This document shows positions 12,701-22,544 of a stretch of DNA of 64,000 bases, piece by piece (position 1 is the first letter of the stretch; each line of letters starts with the position of its first letter). This DNA is from Actinernus sp. WN-2022 (Eukaryota; Cnidaria; Anthozoa; Actiniaria; Actinernidae): contig JAOWCC010000936.1 of NCBI GenBank assembly GCA_030867875.1, positions 13,958,095 to 14,022,094 on the forward strand. The letters are read 5' to 3'. The translations under genes and the position numbers were made by a program. Under the pieces are notes generated by a model. It saw nothing but the letters and a program-made list of their open reading frames with translations. It had not been told where the DNA came from and made no database searches.

Positions 12701-14535
12701 GGGGACTCGAGCAAACCCGCTACTTTACCCAAGGTTGCGACAACCTGGTCGTTGTCACCGACCACAAGCCTCTAGTGAAAATATTCGGCGACCGCACCCT
12801 TGACGAAATCACTAACTCGCGCCTGTTCCGGCTGAAGCAGCGCACACTACCCTGGCGCTTCGATATCCGGTACCTACCGGGGAAGAGCAACCTCGCCGCC
12901 GATGCCACTTCAAGACACCCCTCACTATCAGGCTCCGCTAGTAACACCAACCCACCTGACACCCCAGACCTTAAAGAGTGGGCATTGATGGCATCTATCC
13001 GCACTGATGTCGAGGAACTAGGAACCCTCACATGGTCGCTCGTCGCCCAAGAGACAGCTCGAGACGCATCGCTAAGCCCCATCGTAAAGTTGATTGACGA
13101 GGGCAGTCACAGCATTGACGGAAATGACCACACATTTGCACCACTCTGGACCATCCGTGACTCTGTCTACACGCAGGAGGGAGTCCTCCTATATGATGAC
13201 CGTGTCTTAATCCCTGAATCGCTACAACAACGAGTACTGCAATACTTGCATGCCGCTCATCAAGGATCATCAACAATGGAGCAGCGAGCTCGCGCAATCG
13301 TATACTGGCCAGGAATGACAAACGACATCCGCGCCACACGAGAACGATGCCGAGACTGCAACCGGAATGCACCGTCACAAGCAACAACACCACCACTCCC
13401 CTCAACCCCGCCTTCGACGCCCTTAGAAGCAGTCTTCGCCGACTTCTTCTCCCATGGTGGCAGCCACTACCTGGTAGTCGGAGACCGCCTCTCCGGATGG
13501 GTTGAGATTTTCTCGTCACCGGTCAGTACCAACCTTGCAGGTGCTGCTGGGCTGATCCGCCACCTCCGCTCATTCTTTGCAACGTTCGGTGTACCGGAGG
13601 AGCTGTCCAGTGACGGTGGCCCTGAGTTCATAGCGAGTCAAACGGAAGCTTTCCTTCGCCTCTGGGGCGTCCGCCCCCGCCTCTCATCTGCCTATTTCCC
13701 CCAGTCCAACGGGCTGGCAGAAGTAGCCGTGAAGACAGCAAAGCGCCTCTTGATGTCAAACACACGCCCCACTGGTGGACTGGACCATGACGGATTCCTA
13801 GGTGCGATACTCCAACTACGCAATACTCCCGACCCAGACTGCAACCTCTCCCCGGCGCAGATCATCTTCGGGCGTAACCTACGTGATACCTTCTCCTTCG
13901 TCAACAGGTTAGAGAAGTTCTCGAACCCGAACATTCGCCCGCTTTGGCGCGATGCATGGGCAGCCAAGGAGCAAGCACTTCGCACCCGCATGACCCGCAC
14001 CACTGAATCGCTCAAACAACATTCAAGGCCTCTCCGCCCTCTTGTCGTCGGAGAGAGGGTCTTCCTACAAAATCAGCACGGGAACAGCCCCACGAAATGG
14101 GACAGATCAGGGACCGTGATGGAATCCCTCAACCATGATCAATACCGAGTCAAGGTGGATGGATCTGGCCGCCTCACACTACGCAATCGCCGCTTTCTAC
14201 GTGCTTTCACCCCAGCAACCAAAGATATTGGGATGAGCTCCCCTCCATCACCGCTAACCACCCATCATGGCGGACAGAATAGGCAATCTTCAACCTCCCC
14301 ACCCGCACCCATCACGCAGAAACGCACCGTTGATCCGCCAGAACCAGCTGTTGTACACAGTACGCCTACCAATACATCGGGACAGCACCCTGACAGTTCA
14401 CCGCCCGATGGTGTCGACAGCCCCCAATCCACACCCCGAGTAACCCCACAACAGGAGGTGACTGACGTGGCACCGCCTGCCCCCAACACGCCCATCCCAA
14501 GGCAGCTACAGCTAGGCCTGAGCGGATTGTGCTAG
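9793..14535 (+). CDS. gag-pol: gypsy gag-pol polyprotein (1580 aa, single frame)
   Basis: One open frame starting 18 bases after the LTR, with no internal stop or frameshift. The N-terminal ~400 residues are gag-like and contain paired Cys motifs (CECG; CPDC...CINC) rather than a clear CCHC knuckle. An aspartic protease motif ADTGAQSD lies near residue 403. RT spans roughly 620-830, with the active site CVDD near 762 (a YVDD variant). RNase H follows (Asp near 910, GEALAVAW, VTDHKPL, and NLAADATSR). The integrase has an HHCC region near 1150-1190 and a D,D35E triad (about 1217, 1274, 1309). The C-terminal ~100 residues are Pro/Ser/Thr-rich. The last few codons and the stop come from the hAT-like insert at 14512, so the native C-terminus is lost. 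It is GC-rich (and C-rich on the coding strand) compared with its AT-rich surroundings. Confidence 0.95.
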   Translation: MVRIKCTVPSCEFQTEDASEAIAIALLGNHGFTHQNPTVAAPAPAPVSQGPKLDRPKVDIGVTTEGWNVFVRRWDVFKTGSGIGETAAPSQLFQCASQDLGDCLLKANPNAANSTLSQLLEAMRSLAVIPVATGVLRTELLKIHQERDEPFRAFTARVRGKAETCAFKAKCECGKEVDYTDHAIRDVLLNGIADTDIRRETLGTLNILTTPINDVVALVENKEMARNAHPSSALSAMSTFRRQQNEHPAAPQEAPPPSQADRAKQASCPDCRSSFKIFTEGARGWNKKPHQVCINCYRTRRARRQRPTTANPSPAVQALESISQIASVQSRGETPTPPRRQHRRRRGRATHGPVTLDHHVFTKGEWKKARLLPHPHIKISISAAERQGSQNQTTTPTAKVSAIADTGAQSDLWSLSEYLACGFSRDALRPVTIGLTAANRSPISIEGAFFSNLQAASANGKTNSCRTMLYVSSSVQSMYLSYESMLNLGILPSTFPSVENNCTGESQPNISSEDQSTPPINAAHSLNDGCRAPSSSNTTSCSCPQRDVTPPRPTELPFPCTAENNERMKAWLLDRYASSTFNTCPHRPLPCMEGPPIEIHIDPEATPKACHTPASVPLHWQEKVYEDLLRDEALGVIERVPYGEPVTWCHRMVVTRKHDGSPRRTVDLSPLNRFCKRETFAMESPFQLARRVPKDTWKTVTDAWNGYHSVPLRSSDKYLTTFITPFGRWRYTRAPQGFLSSGDGYNRRFDAVLSNVERKERCVDDTIHYDTDLQEHWWRTIDLLTRIGQAGIVLNANKFQFAGKSVDFAGFRISESTIEPQPKYLDAIRDFPSPASTTDIRSWFGLVNQVANYAQLRDTMAPFKPFLSARCKFAWSTELEEAFQTSKAAIVDAIRKGVEIFDIQRRTCLRPDWSQQGIGYFLLQQHCTCPSGIPNCCTDGWRITLAGSRFLSPTEQRYAAIEGEALAVAWGLEQTRYFTQGCDNLVVVTDHKPLVKIFGDRTLDEITNSRLFRLKQRTLPWRFDIRYLPGKSNLAADATSRHPSLSGSASNTNPPDTPDLKEWALMASIRTDVEELGTLTWSLVAQETARDASLSPIVKLIDEGSHSIDGNDHTFAPLWTIRDSVYTQEGVLLYDDRVLIPESLQQRVLQYLHAAHQGSSTMEQRARAIVYWPGMTNDIRATRERCRDCNRNAPSQATTPPLPSTPPSTPLEAVFADFFSHGGSHYLVVGDRLSGWVEIFSSPVSTNLAGAAGLIRHLRSFFATFGVPEELSSDGGPEFIASQTEAFLRLWGVRPRLSSAYFPQSNGLAEVAVKTAKRLLMSNTRPTGGLDHDGFLGAILQLRNTPDPDCNLSPAQIIFGRNLRDTFSFVNRLEKFSNPNIRPLWRDAWAAKEQALRTRMTRTTESLKQHSRPLRPLVVGERVFLQNQHGNSPTKWDRSGTVMESLNHDQYRVKVDGSGRLTLRNRRFLRAFTPATKDIGMSSPPSPLTTHHGGQNRQSSTSPPAPITQKRTVDPPEPAVVHSTPTNTSGQHPDSSPPDGVDSPQSTPRVTPQQEVTDVAPPAPNTPIPRQLQLGLSGLC

Positions 14536-15030
14536 CATAATTTTTGGCATAATTGGAGCAAACGAGCATAATTTTTCAAAGAAGCACTGCTCGAGCATAA
14601 TTACCAGATTGTAGCATAATTTGAAGCATTAAAAGCCAAAAGCAATGCTATTACTGCTTTTATAGTGCCTTTCCTAATTATTAGCTGGTATATTTTGCTT
14701 AGAATCTAAATGTTTCCAAAGCAAATACCTGAATTTCACTTAACGAGTGTGCGTTAAACGTGAAAAAAGCCAAAAAGCCGTCTTTTGTTCAGAACGTGGG
14801 AACAGTCACGCCTGATTGGTTTCTTTGTCCGTTGCTACTAAAAAGTCTAGGACATGTCTGGGGCGTCAACAATGCCGGCCGTCTTCGAAAAACGTTTTTT
14901 GTGAGCATAATTGTGTAATCTTCGAGCATAATTGTTGAACTTTGGCATAATTTGGGCATAATTCGACAAAATTTGGAGCAGTGCTAGCGGCATAATATGC
15001 CACTTTTAGGAGCACAATCCGCTCGACCCT
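14512..15030. mobile_element. hAT-like non-autonomous element nested in gypsy
   Basis: A 519-bp insertion flanked by a perfect 8-bp duplication AGCTACAG (14504-14511, 15031-15038), as expected for the hAT superfamily. The ends share the inverted sequence GAGCGGATTGTGCT/AGCACAATCCGCTC. It codes for no protein. It carries about ten copies of GCATAATT (one is GCATAATA), all in the same orientation, in two clusters (about 14535-14620 and 14903-14997). It supplies the present stop codon of the gypsy frame. Confidence 0.8.
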
Positions 15031-15144
15031 AGCTACAGCCGCCTCGCCCTCGTCGTGAATGTCAGGCACCCAGGCGGTACGAGCCTGAGACCGGCAACTG
15101 GATCTAATCATTATTAGTCCGTCAACGTGTGAATCCCCCATTGT

Positions 15145-15158
15145 CGGACTGGGGGGGA
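15145..15158 (+). promoter_or_regulatory. polypurine tract
   Basis: A purine-rich run ending GGGGGGGA directly abuts the 3' LTR start (TGGAGAG). This is the standard position for plus-strand priming in LTR retrotransposons. Confidence 0.8.
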
Positions 15159-15445
15159 TGGAGAGTTGTCAGAGTACAGATTGGGTACTAGTTTTCTCAT
15201 ATGGCAGACCGCTGACCATACGTCAGGGCCGCCATCTTGTTTGGAACTGAATCGAGTGACTTCTCGAGACTTCATGTTGTAACAGAGACATTATATGAAC
15301 TTATAGTCCTTTGTAAGTACTATTGTCGGTTTATGTATTGTATTAGACTCTTGATTCATTGTTTCACTGCATCTTATTGCAGGATATTACTCTCCACATC
15401 GTTGTTATATAATAAAACTCCAAAACATCGAAGAATATTTCTTTA
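15159..15445 (+). repeat. 3' LTR of gypsy element
   Basis: 287 bp, identical to the 5' LTR except for two substitutions near its 3' end (GAATATTTC instead of GAGTCTTTC). It is followed directly by the target duplication TACCG. Confidence 0.95.
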
Positions 15446-15450
15446 TACCG

Positions 15451-18075
15451 GATTAAAAACCCAATCGAGCCAATGAATTTTCCCCGGATGCTTCGAACAT
15501 GATTTGACCAGTACTCGGCAGGACTTTAGATTCGAATTCGGTTCACGAGTGCGACAATTCACAATCCACAAGCAAACAAATACTCTTGGTAGCTTGTTTT
15601 CATGTTTCCAGCATTGTTTAGCTGAATTTGAAGATCTCTACTTTTCTTGCGAATGATATATTTTGAGTGCAAATGTCGTACTCGCACTCGATTCACACAC
15701 ACAGCGAAGAAACAGTTGAACTCGGCGGATCGGAGTTTCACCCGCGGTCGTAGTTTTGGTAGCAAGACTTTCTGGACTTACTGGAGGGGGAAAAAGGTTT
15801 ATGGCATTGGTTTCTCTGATAATAATATGCAAATCTGAAGATTCACACATATTAAGTGGTAACACCTCAGTGGAGCTGAGCCGTGCGACTGAAAATATAA
15901 TTACGAATGATCTTGATGCCAGAAGTGTTATTGTAATAAACCCTTCACTGCGCGTCTTTCCAACAAAGCCAGCCGGTCCTTAGTGCAGCAAATCCCCGGG
16001 AAACTCATGTAGTATTCCTTTTGAACCGCAATTGTTCTCTTGTAGACCTAGAGAAAGCAACATGTAGACTGCTGAAGGATTATTTGTCGAGTCGCTTCAC
16101 CTCGCTGACTGTTGTCTTTCTTTGGTATTCCTCTACTCGCCACTATAGACACTAGACGAAAGTTTCATTTTAAAAGGTATATATATATTTATACAACAAT
16201 TAAAGATAAAAGAAAGTCATATAGAAATAATCTAGAAATAATTTCACGATGGTTCAAACTAGAGATGGATTTCGAAAGATTAGAGAGTCACACAATAACA
16301 ATAACACTGATCTTTCTGATTTTCGTTGCCTACGAAAATCATTAGCGCGCAAAGCACCATGGGCTCGAACAGAGGGCCCTTAAATACGAATACGCTTAGA
16401 GCGCATTTCGAATGAGTTGGACAAAAATACGGCATGCCCATAGCCTTACCGTAACCGTACTGTAACTTACTGTACCGTAACTCATTTCATTCGATCAGGA
16501 AGACAAAAACAGTGGGAAACCATTTCAACTTCAGGGCATGCCGTAGACTAAACATACCGTAAATCATTGCCGTAACTTGCCCACCCATATGCAATTTCAC
16601 CACAAAATATTAAAAACAGGTCCGCATTTGCGAACATACGCCATCATTTGTATTTTTTTAATAATCAATACTCTGTGATCTGTTAACCTAGCCCAGGTAT
16701 ATACTGATATTAAATATGAGCTATCATTTCGTCGCTTTTAGTATCAAAATTGAACTCTTAGCACCTAGCACATAGAACGCTCAGGAACCGAGCTAGACGA
16801 CCTGAACTGAGCAAATCGGCTTGACAGATGTATATTTTAAAACCGTTTTGACTCTGTAAGCAATAGGCCTTATGCATGATGACGTCATGCTATTGTCACC
16901 ACCACCACGATGCGTTGAGAGGAAATGTTGTGCATAAGGATTATTATCCTGTAAATATTTTATTTCAGCCAATCACAGCTCAGCTTTACTATGAAATACT
17001 TAAAGTTCCTCTACGATCAATTTTTTGAGATAGTGATATTTTTGCGTATTTGTAAAATAAAGTTGTATCTGTAATTAATAGAATTTGGAATAAGGGACGA
17101 AGAGCAATTCAGCGGTCGGGATTTACGAAATTACTGTGACTGTTATGCCGAAGGAGAAAAGCTCCACTCGCTGAGTACAGTCAACTTTCAGACGGAAACG
17201 AAGGTGGGCGATCGGTTCTTTTTCTGATAAGTACAACTTTCCAAGACATGTATTCATTTTTTTCCGTTTTTATGACTCAAATATTGAGTTAGAATGTTTA
17301 TTTCAGTTCCGTCAGAATAGTGACAGAGAAGCCGAAATCTAGCACGTACGACGATTAATATTTGTAAAAAGAAATTCACAATGCTCTGCAGAATTATTTA
17401 ATGTAAAACAGTGTTCAAAATGTTTTCAAGTAGTTCCTTTACTTTCGCAAACCGTTGAGACGAAGTTTCCTACAGCTTGTGAAATAGCATTCTCCTGGAT
17501 TTTTAAAACTATCCCGTCTGAAGCTCTAGCAAGCCATGAGTTAACGCTGAAACAAGGTGGCCGACATTATCCCATGTGTCGGAGGTGAATTAGACTATGG
17601 CTCATTATCCCATGAATGCGAACCAATGAGATTGCACAATCTACCAAGGTTATCGAGTTGATATATACTAAAGGGCGGTATTTCATGGTTTTTATATGAA
17701 ATAGAGAGCGGTATTTCATGACTAGATCAGGCCAATAACAATGCAGGAAATTTCGCGCCATTTCTTTTTCAGCCAATAAGAATTCAAGAGTTTGAATGCA
17801 TAATTAATCTGCAGACGCTTCCGCCACTCGAAACTTTTGTTTTCCGGTAATTTACTTTGTTTTCGTGATAAATCTTCCCGTACATTTGTTATGTATAGGA
17901 TAATATGGTTATTACATGGTTTTCTAATGTAATACTGGCGAGAATTTCACTCGTAATTCAAATTATTTTGCAGGCTTGTTGTATACCAAATAATACAAAT
18001 TCCTCGTGAAATATTCGCCCGTATTCCATAGCAAACCATAAAATAACCAGTAATTATGGATTAAAACGCTTGCCA
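15451..18075. other. intron segment, no gene recognised
   Basis: AT-rich non-coding DNA. 16420-16600 contains several TACCGTAAC motifs and GGCATGCC. It resembles stretches at 42090-42210 and 43220-43620, so it is probably a dispersed repeat. 17640-18050 has loosely palindromic GGTATTTCATG motifs. No second-half discoidin exon was found here. Confidence 0.45.
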
Positions 18076-18078
18076 TTT

Positions 18079-18270
18079 TAATAAATATATTGTTACACTA
18101 TCACTAACAGTCTATAATGAAGTTACATCATAACACTGACGTCACTTACCTCGTAATTGTACCAGCTATTGTTTGAATAATAAATATATTGTTACACCAT
18201 CACTAACAGTCTATAATATAGTGCCATTATAACACGTCACCTACCTCGTAATTGTACCAGCTATTGTTTG
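18079..18270. repeat. tandem duplication across an exon-intron boundary
   Basis: A unit of about 95 bp is present twice. Each copy contains the last ~30 bases of the adjacent discoidin exon plus its splice donor (on the plus strand TTACCTCGTAATTGTACC and CTACCTCGTAATTGTACC). The copy joined to the exon is at about 18240-18270. The outer copy is at about 18148-18175. The duplication therefore creates a second donor-like site about 96 bp downstream in the host gene. Confidence 0.85.
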
Positions 18271-18531
18271 AATAACCAAACCACAAGTCATATGACGTCA
18301 CCCACTTAGCATTCCCAGGATCCCCTTGTGTCGCAACTCCACTAATTTGCTGGGCTTTACCGAGATCTACCTCTAGATACGAAGGACCTGAGGCAGAAAC
18401 TGAGACACACCAAGATGGGGTACCATAGAGACGGCCTTTTGATGCGCGGTGGTCTTGATCTGAGTTAGATGATGCTGAAATACGAGCATCAGGAACTTGT
18501 CCACCTTCAAACCCAAGTGACGATCTCCAAC
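18245..18531 (-). CDS. discoidin domain, first-half exon (aberrant)
   Basis: A 287-bp exon between acceptor CTCAG and donor GTAGGT. It is open throughout: phase 1 start, phase 0 end. The translation shows the discoidin hallmarks LGFEGGQVPDARISASS, GRLYGTPSWC, SYLEVDLG and GVATQGDPGNAKWV. Two oddities are seen. First, the codon where every other first-half exon has the domain-opening Cys reads TGG (Trp). Second, no second-half exon is visible between here and the Ig exon at 5755. Either the partner is too divergent to spot by eye, was removed when the intron was rearranged, or this exon is skipped or dead. Confidence 0.75.
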
Positions 18532-18697
18532 CTGAGTAACGAGTTTATGCGAGGTGTGATTCAAGTAAATGTAGTTGTCTAGTTTCATTTAAATAAAATA
18601 TAAACTTAGCTGTAGATCGATCATATCATAATAAAATGCACGTGTACAAGATAATGAATACACCATGTGATTGATCAAATGCTTTTAACAGTTTTAT

Positions 18698-18816
18698 CCC
18701 CCCCCCCCACCCTCCTCCTTGCCCCCTCCAGCCAATGTTGGTCCCCATCAACTGGCTGTTGAATTGCAAGTGTCTTGGCTCAATCAACATTGATTGTGTG
18801 GGGGGGGGGGGGGGGG
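18698..18816. repeat. C-run and G-run pair
   Basis: An 11-base C run (18698-18708) and a 17-base G run (18800-18816) lie about 90 bp apart and could form a hairpin. The G run could alternatively form a quadruplex. They are probably unstable in length. Confidence 0.8.
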
Positions 18817-20074
18817 TAACGAACGGCTTTTTTTAACAAAGAAAGGGAAAAATAACCAAACATGGCACAAATTGAGTAAATGTCCCCATGAACTTGTCCA
18901 TGATTGTAGCACAGGCGTTTGAAATAAAGGTAACTATAATCCTCTCCTGCTTTTCGCCGAGACTAATTTGGTCATCAAAGAAACTGTCACAACGTTTTAA
19001 TTTGAGTTGTGTTTTCAGTCAAGAATATAAATACCACACAAAGTACGTTGATATTTTCTTTGTTCAAATAGTATGGGACATCATAGTACTTGTTTTCATA
19101 CCAGTAAATGACTTCAACGAAACAGCAATAGCTTACTCTCGCAGTTATTCTCCTTCTCTTTACTGTTCAACGGAATCTGCTCAGAGTTCCTCACCGTAAC
19201 TAGCATGATCGCGAAGTCCCAGCTAATGATCGACTTGACAAACTAACATTCAACCCACACCCCTTAGTATGTTAAAGAGCCAAGGTAATATGAGGTGTTT
19301 AAGTATAAATTTGGCAAGTTTTGATTGATGATCGAATGCTCCTCGAAGTAACACCGAACATTTCGGTACCATTCCGAACTAAGGAGTTTTCCAAAACGTC
19401 AAGGTGGGAACAATAATCTACTTTCAAGATCATGAGCATATCTTTTGTTTCAACTGGCGGGCGACCTATTGTTTAACATCAACCTGCCCGCTAAATAAAC
19501 AAAGGATTTGTGCAACTGCGAATGATCTTGAGACTGGTTTAGAGACTATTCATTTATTATACTAATTATACGATTTAGTAATTGTCATAGGCATCTTTAT
19601 TAATCGCCATATTTTGTTTTTTTGAAAATAACATGACAAATGTTTGCCATAAAGATGAAAGGTAGCATATTTTTACAAGGAAAAAAGGTATTTTGTGTAC
19701 ACCAAAGATCAAGAATAATGCCTAACAATCATTATAGCAATCACCGTCACCTTATGAAATACTGTCAACCGCGATGTCTGGCATTACATGTAATTTGTAT
19801 TGAAATCATTAAATGTAATTCCTAACATCATTCCCTATAATTATTTATGGATGTAATGTGAGCTGGGTGTTTCGTCTTTTTTGGTTTGATAGTCGTTGGA
19901 TTGGGTGAGTGGAAGCCTTGTAGGGCTTCAAGGCAAAACAAGGTAATTTACATAGCACACATCATATATGAATATATTCAAATGCGCTTCACAAGGTTAT
20001 TTTGTGATACGAACTGCTAGTGTGGCGCAATGTGCTGCCGTTCAGTTTACAATTATGAGTGATTGTTAGTACGT

Positions 20075-20280
20075 CAGAATATCAGGCTATCGTGTCGGGA
20101 GACAATCACCTACTCTTTCTCGAAATAAAACATCAGGTTCTTTTACGTCCCTCTCATCTAGATTAAAAGAGGAAGGATACAAGGCCAATGTCCCTGCCCA
20201 AGGACGCGGCCATGATTCGAACATCCGCCTTCCCGCACTCTATACCGTGCTCTACCTACTGAGCTAATCAGTGATTGTCC
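20075..20280 (-). repeat. tRNA-derived SINE
   Basis: On the minus strand a tRNA-like head carries a good box A (TAGCTCAGTAGG) and box B (GTTCGAATC), about 72 bases long (20276 to about 20203). It is followed by a non-tRNA body starting CCTTGGGCAGGGACATTGG. The long, mismatched anticodon side argues against a working tRNA gene. This head-plus-body layout is that of a SINE. Confidence 0.6.
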
Positions 20281-20328
20281 ATGACACCTGTCTTCAACAG
20301 CTAATATCTAAAGTGCTCATCACCTCAC

Positions 20329-20470
20329 CTTGTTGACAGCCGTAAACTTCCACACGCATCTGCTTGTATCCTCGGTAGGTCAAGGGATAGAACCTGACGA
20401 ACCTCGAAGCCGTCACATGAGTAAGCTCTTGTTTAACTACTGTGTTTCTATCTGTATTACCTGTAAACTC
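20329..20470 (-). CDS. discoidin domain, second-half exon
   Basis: A 142-bp exon (phase 0 to phase 1) between acceptor CTTCAG and donor GTGAGG. The translation shows FTGNTDRNTVVKQEL, the strand RFVRFYPLTYRGYKQMRVEVYGC and the closing Cys. It completes the domain begun by the exon at 32371-32684. The roughly 11.9-kb intron between the two halves holds the whole Polinton-like element. Confidence 0.85.
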
Positions 20471-20806
20471 CTGAAGATAACAACAGATACGTTTTATAAT
20501 GAAAGGGTTAGCTTTGAAAAGTCATTGTTGTTATAAGTCCGCATGACGGTACTGTTTTTGATAGGATTCTTCTTGAGCTATCTTGAAAAGGGCATTTGCA
20601 TGATGGCGTCACATGCTACAACTACCAGAACTATTTGCGCGAATCCTTTTGCTCCTCTATTGTCTTGGATTTTTAAATCTGAACGAGAAAGATAATTTGA
20701 AAAGGATTCTGATAGCTGTAGTGAAATGTGCTATTCAGAAAACGTCTTCATTGAAACATCAGTACAAACAATCCATAATTGCACTAATTTCTTAGTTTCT
20801 AGTACA

Positions 20807-20952
20807 ATTGCTGGTTTGCACGTGACGTTATAGCCGCCATGTTGGTGCCCTTAAACAATAGATTCCTCGTTAGCTTCTTTTGTTGGGGCACCAACATGGC
20901 CGCCATGCCCTTTGTCATTTGAATCTCTGGGGATTGAGTGCAAACCAGCAAT
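20807..20952. mobile_element. 146-bp MITE
   Basis: Terminal inverted repeats ATTGCTGGTTTGCA (20807) and GTGCAAACCAGCAAT (20938-20952). A second inner inverted repeat (CATGTTGGTGCCC / GGGCACCAACATG) makes the element almost fully palindromic. Non-coding. Confidence 0.8.
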
Positions 20953-21663
20953 AGCGTTTGACACAGAAGTGGATTTATAATTACGCGATACCTGGCTAGT
21001 TCCGGGGGTGATACGAGCTCGTTTAAAGTAGACATATGAAATGCTATGATATAAACAACATTAATCATATGCGCCATTATATTTAGTATGCGCGCTATTC
21101 GCAGCTTTTTTGGCGCCGCCATAATTCTTGACTCGCGGTGCGCCATGACGTCACGACATTTTGTCAAATCCTGTCTATGAATGTCGACAACAAATATATA
21201 GCAATCATATATTCTAACTACATCTCAAGTTAATTAAGGCCGGGGACTTTAAGCCCTCGATAAAACATAGGCTCCCAATGAAGAACCCGTGGATACAAGG
21301 TCAAGTTTATTTTTAGTAACACGATTCGTGTAATTACGTTATGTCAAACTACTTGAGTGCTTCAAACGTATACATTTATTGGCCACAACAAAACATCACT
21401 AATATTAATGAGAAGTGAATTTCCCCATATCCTGAACTTGACATATATATTTTTGCTTGACTACATTCTTTGTTCGAAACCCGGCCAAGTTCGTGCAGTT
21501 CATGAGTGTGAGTTTTTCCGGGTAGTTTTGAATCCCAGTTTGTTAAGCTCATCGTAAATAAATAGCCAGCTTTCGATATAATAGTCCTTTTGCAGGAAAT
21601 AGTTAGGTGTTGATATATCATTTCAATAATCAATGAATTTCACTTGTGTTCCCATGGGCTTTA

Positions 21664-21803
21664 CTGGACGGCAAGCAAACTTCCAAACGGTTTTAATCGA
21701 TTGGGGTTGGAAAATAGCATTTACAACCAGGTTTTGCTATTAACACTACCGATCTCGTACAAGTGCCTTTAAATAAATGTAGTCAGATTGTTTTGCCGTC
21801 CAG
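21664..21803. mobile_element. 140-bp TA-flanked MITE
   Basis: Inverted ends CTGGACGGCAA and TTGCCGTCCAG, each flanked by TA, the target used by Tc1/mariner-type elements. Non-coding. Confidence 0.75.
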
Positions 21804-21830
21804 TACAACCACGTGATTACATACCTGCAA

Positions 21831-21956
21831 ACTTCTCACGCACAAAGGTTTCAGTATGAGGATCCGGTGTAAATTTAATTGTTCTTTTTCCAGAGAATAG
21901 AATAAAGATATTATACAACGGAACGTCATACTGAAACCTTGGTGTGTGAAATGTGA
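21831..21956. repeat. short palindromic repeat
   Basis: An imperfect inverted repeat with core arms AGGTTTCAGTATGA and TCATACTGAAACCT. It is probably another small fold-back element. It lies 130 bp left of the Polinton-like insertion. Confidence 0.7.
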
Positions 21957-22093
21957 AGCACATATCGAACGAGTTTCGTGAATCATGTTTCGTTAAGATA
22001 ATTTCCGGTTCATGTCCTTTAGCTGAATTATGTAACCAGACACGATTTCGCAAATTCAAAAACTTCGTAAAATGTGCTCTCAATTATAGAAGC

Positions 22094-22430
22094 AGTAGTA
22101 TAGCCGGAGTCAGAATGATACCCGCCTTGTTTTTCTTCGCGAGATGTCCCCTCCCCCATCGTCTTTGTTGGACCTAGTGAATTTTTGACCACGAATTCGT
22201 TCTTTATGGTACCGAATGCAACATCTTACCTCAATAATAATTTCGTTGTTGCAATTCAGTACCACAAAAGAACGAATTTGTGGTCCAAAATTCAATAGGT
22301 CCAACAAAGACGCTGTGGTCGGGAGCCATCTCGTGGATAAAATAAGGCGGGTATCAGTTTTGACTCCGGCTATACTACTAGGATTGCTGAATTTTAAATA
22401 CCAACCTCAACGTTCAATTAGAGAGAAGAA
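22094..22430. repeat. left terminal inverted repeat, internally palindromic
   Basis: 22094-22378 is an imperfect palindrome. The outer arm starts AGTAGTATAGCCGGAGTCA and the inner arm ends TGACTCCGGCTATACTACT. The arms match by eye at roughly four bases in five, with a loop near 22235. The same ~285 bp occurs inverted at the right end with much higher identity. 22379-22430 is a subterminal unit (starting AGGATTGCTGAATTTTAAAT) also found at the right end. Confidence 0.9.
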
Positions 22431-22544
22431 ATACACTGTATGTAGGTATTTGCGATCTGGTAACCATAAACACCTATTTAGAGAGATAGTACCACTGTAC
22501 TATACCCGTAAACATACGCGGTCAGACAGAGGACATATCAGAAA

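Larger units (their letters stand above)
9483..15450 (+). mobile_element. complete Ty3/gypsy LTR retrotransposon
   Basis: A structurally complete element flanked by a 5-bp target duplication TACCG (9483-9487 and 15446-15450). Two 287-bp LTRs (9488-9774, 15159-15445) differ at only two positions. A primer-site candidate, one gag-pol frame and a polypurine tract (ending at 15158) lie between them in the canonical order. Domain order is gag, protease, RT, RNase H, integrase, which is diagnostic of Ty3/gypsy. It sits in the intron between the Ig exon and the discoidin exon at 18245, in the opposite orientation to the host gene. A hAT-like element has inserted over the 3' end of its frame. Confidence 0.95.

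Noticed and set aside
20203..20276. Functional tRNA gene
   Set aside because: Boxes A and B are present, but the stem pairing and anticodon region look wrong and a SINE body follows.
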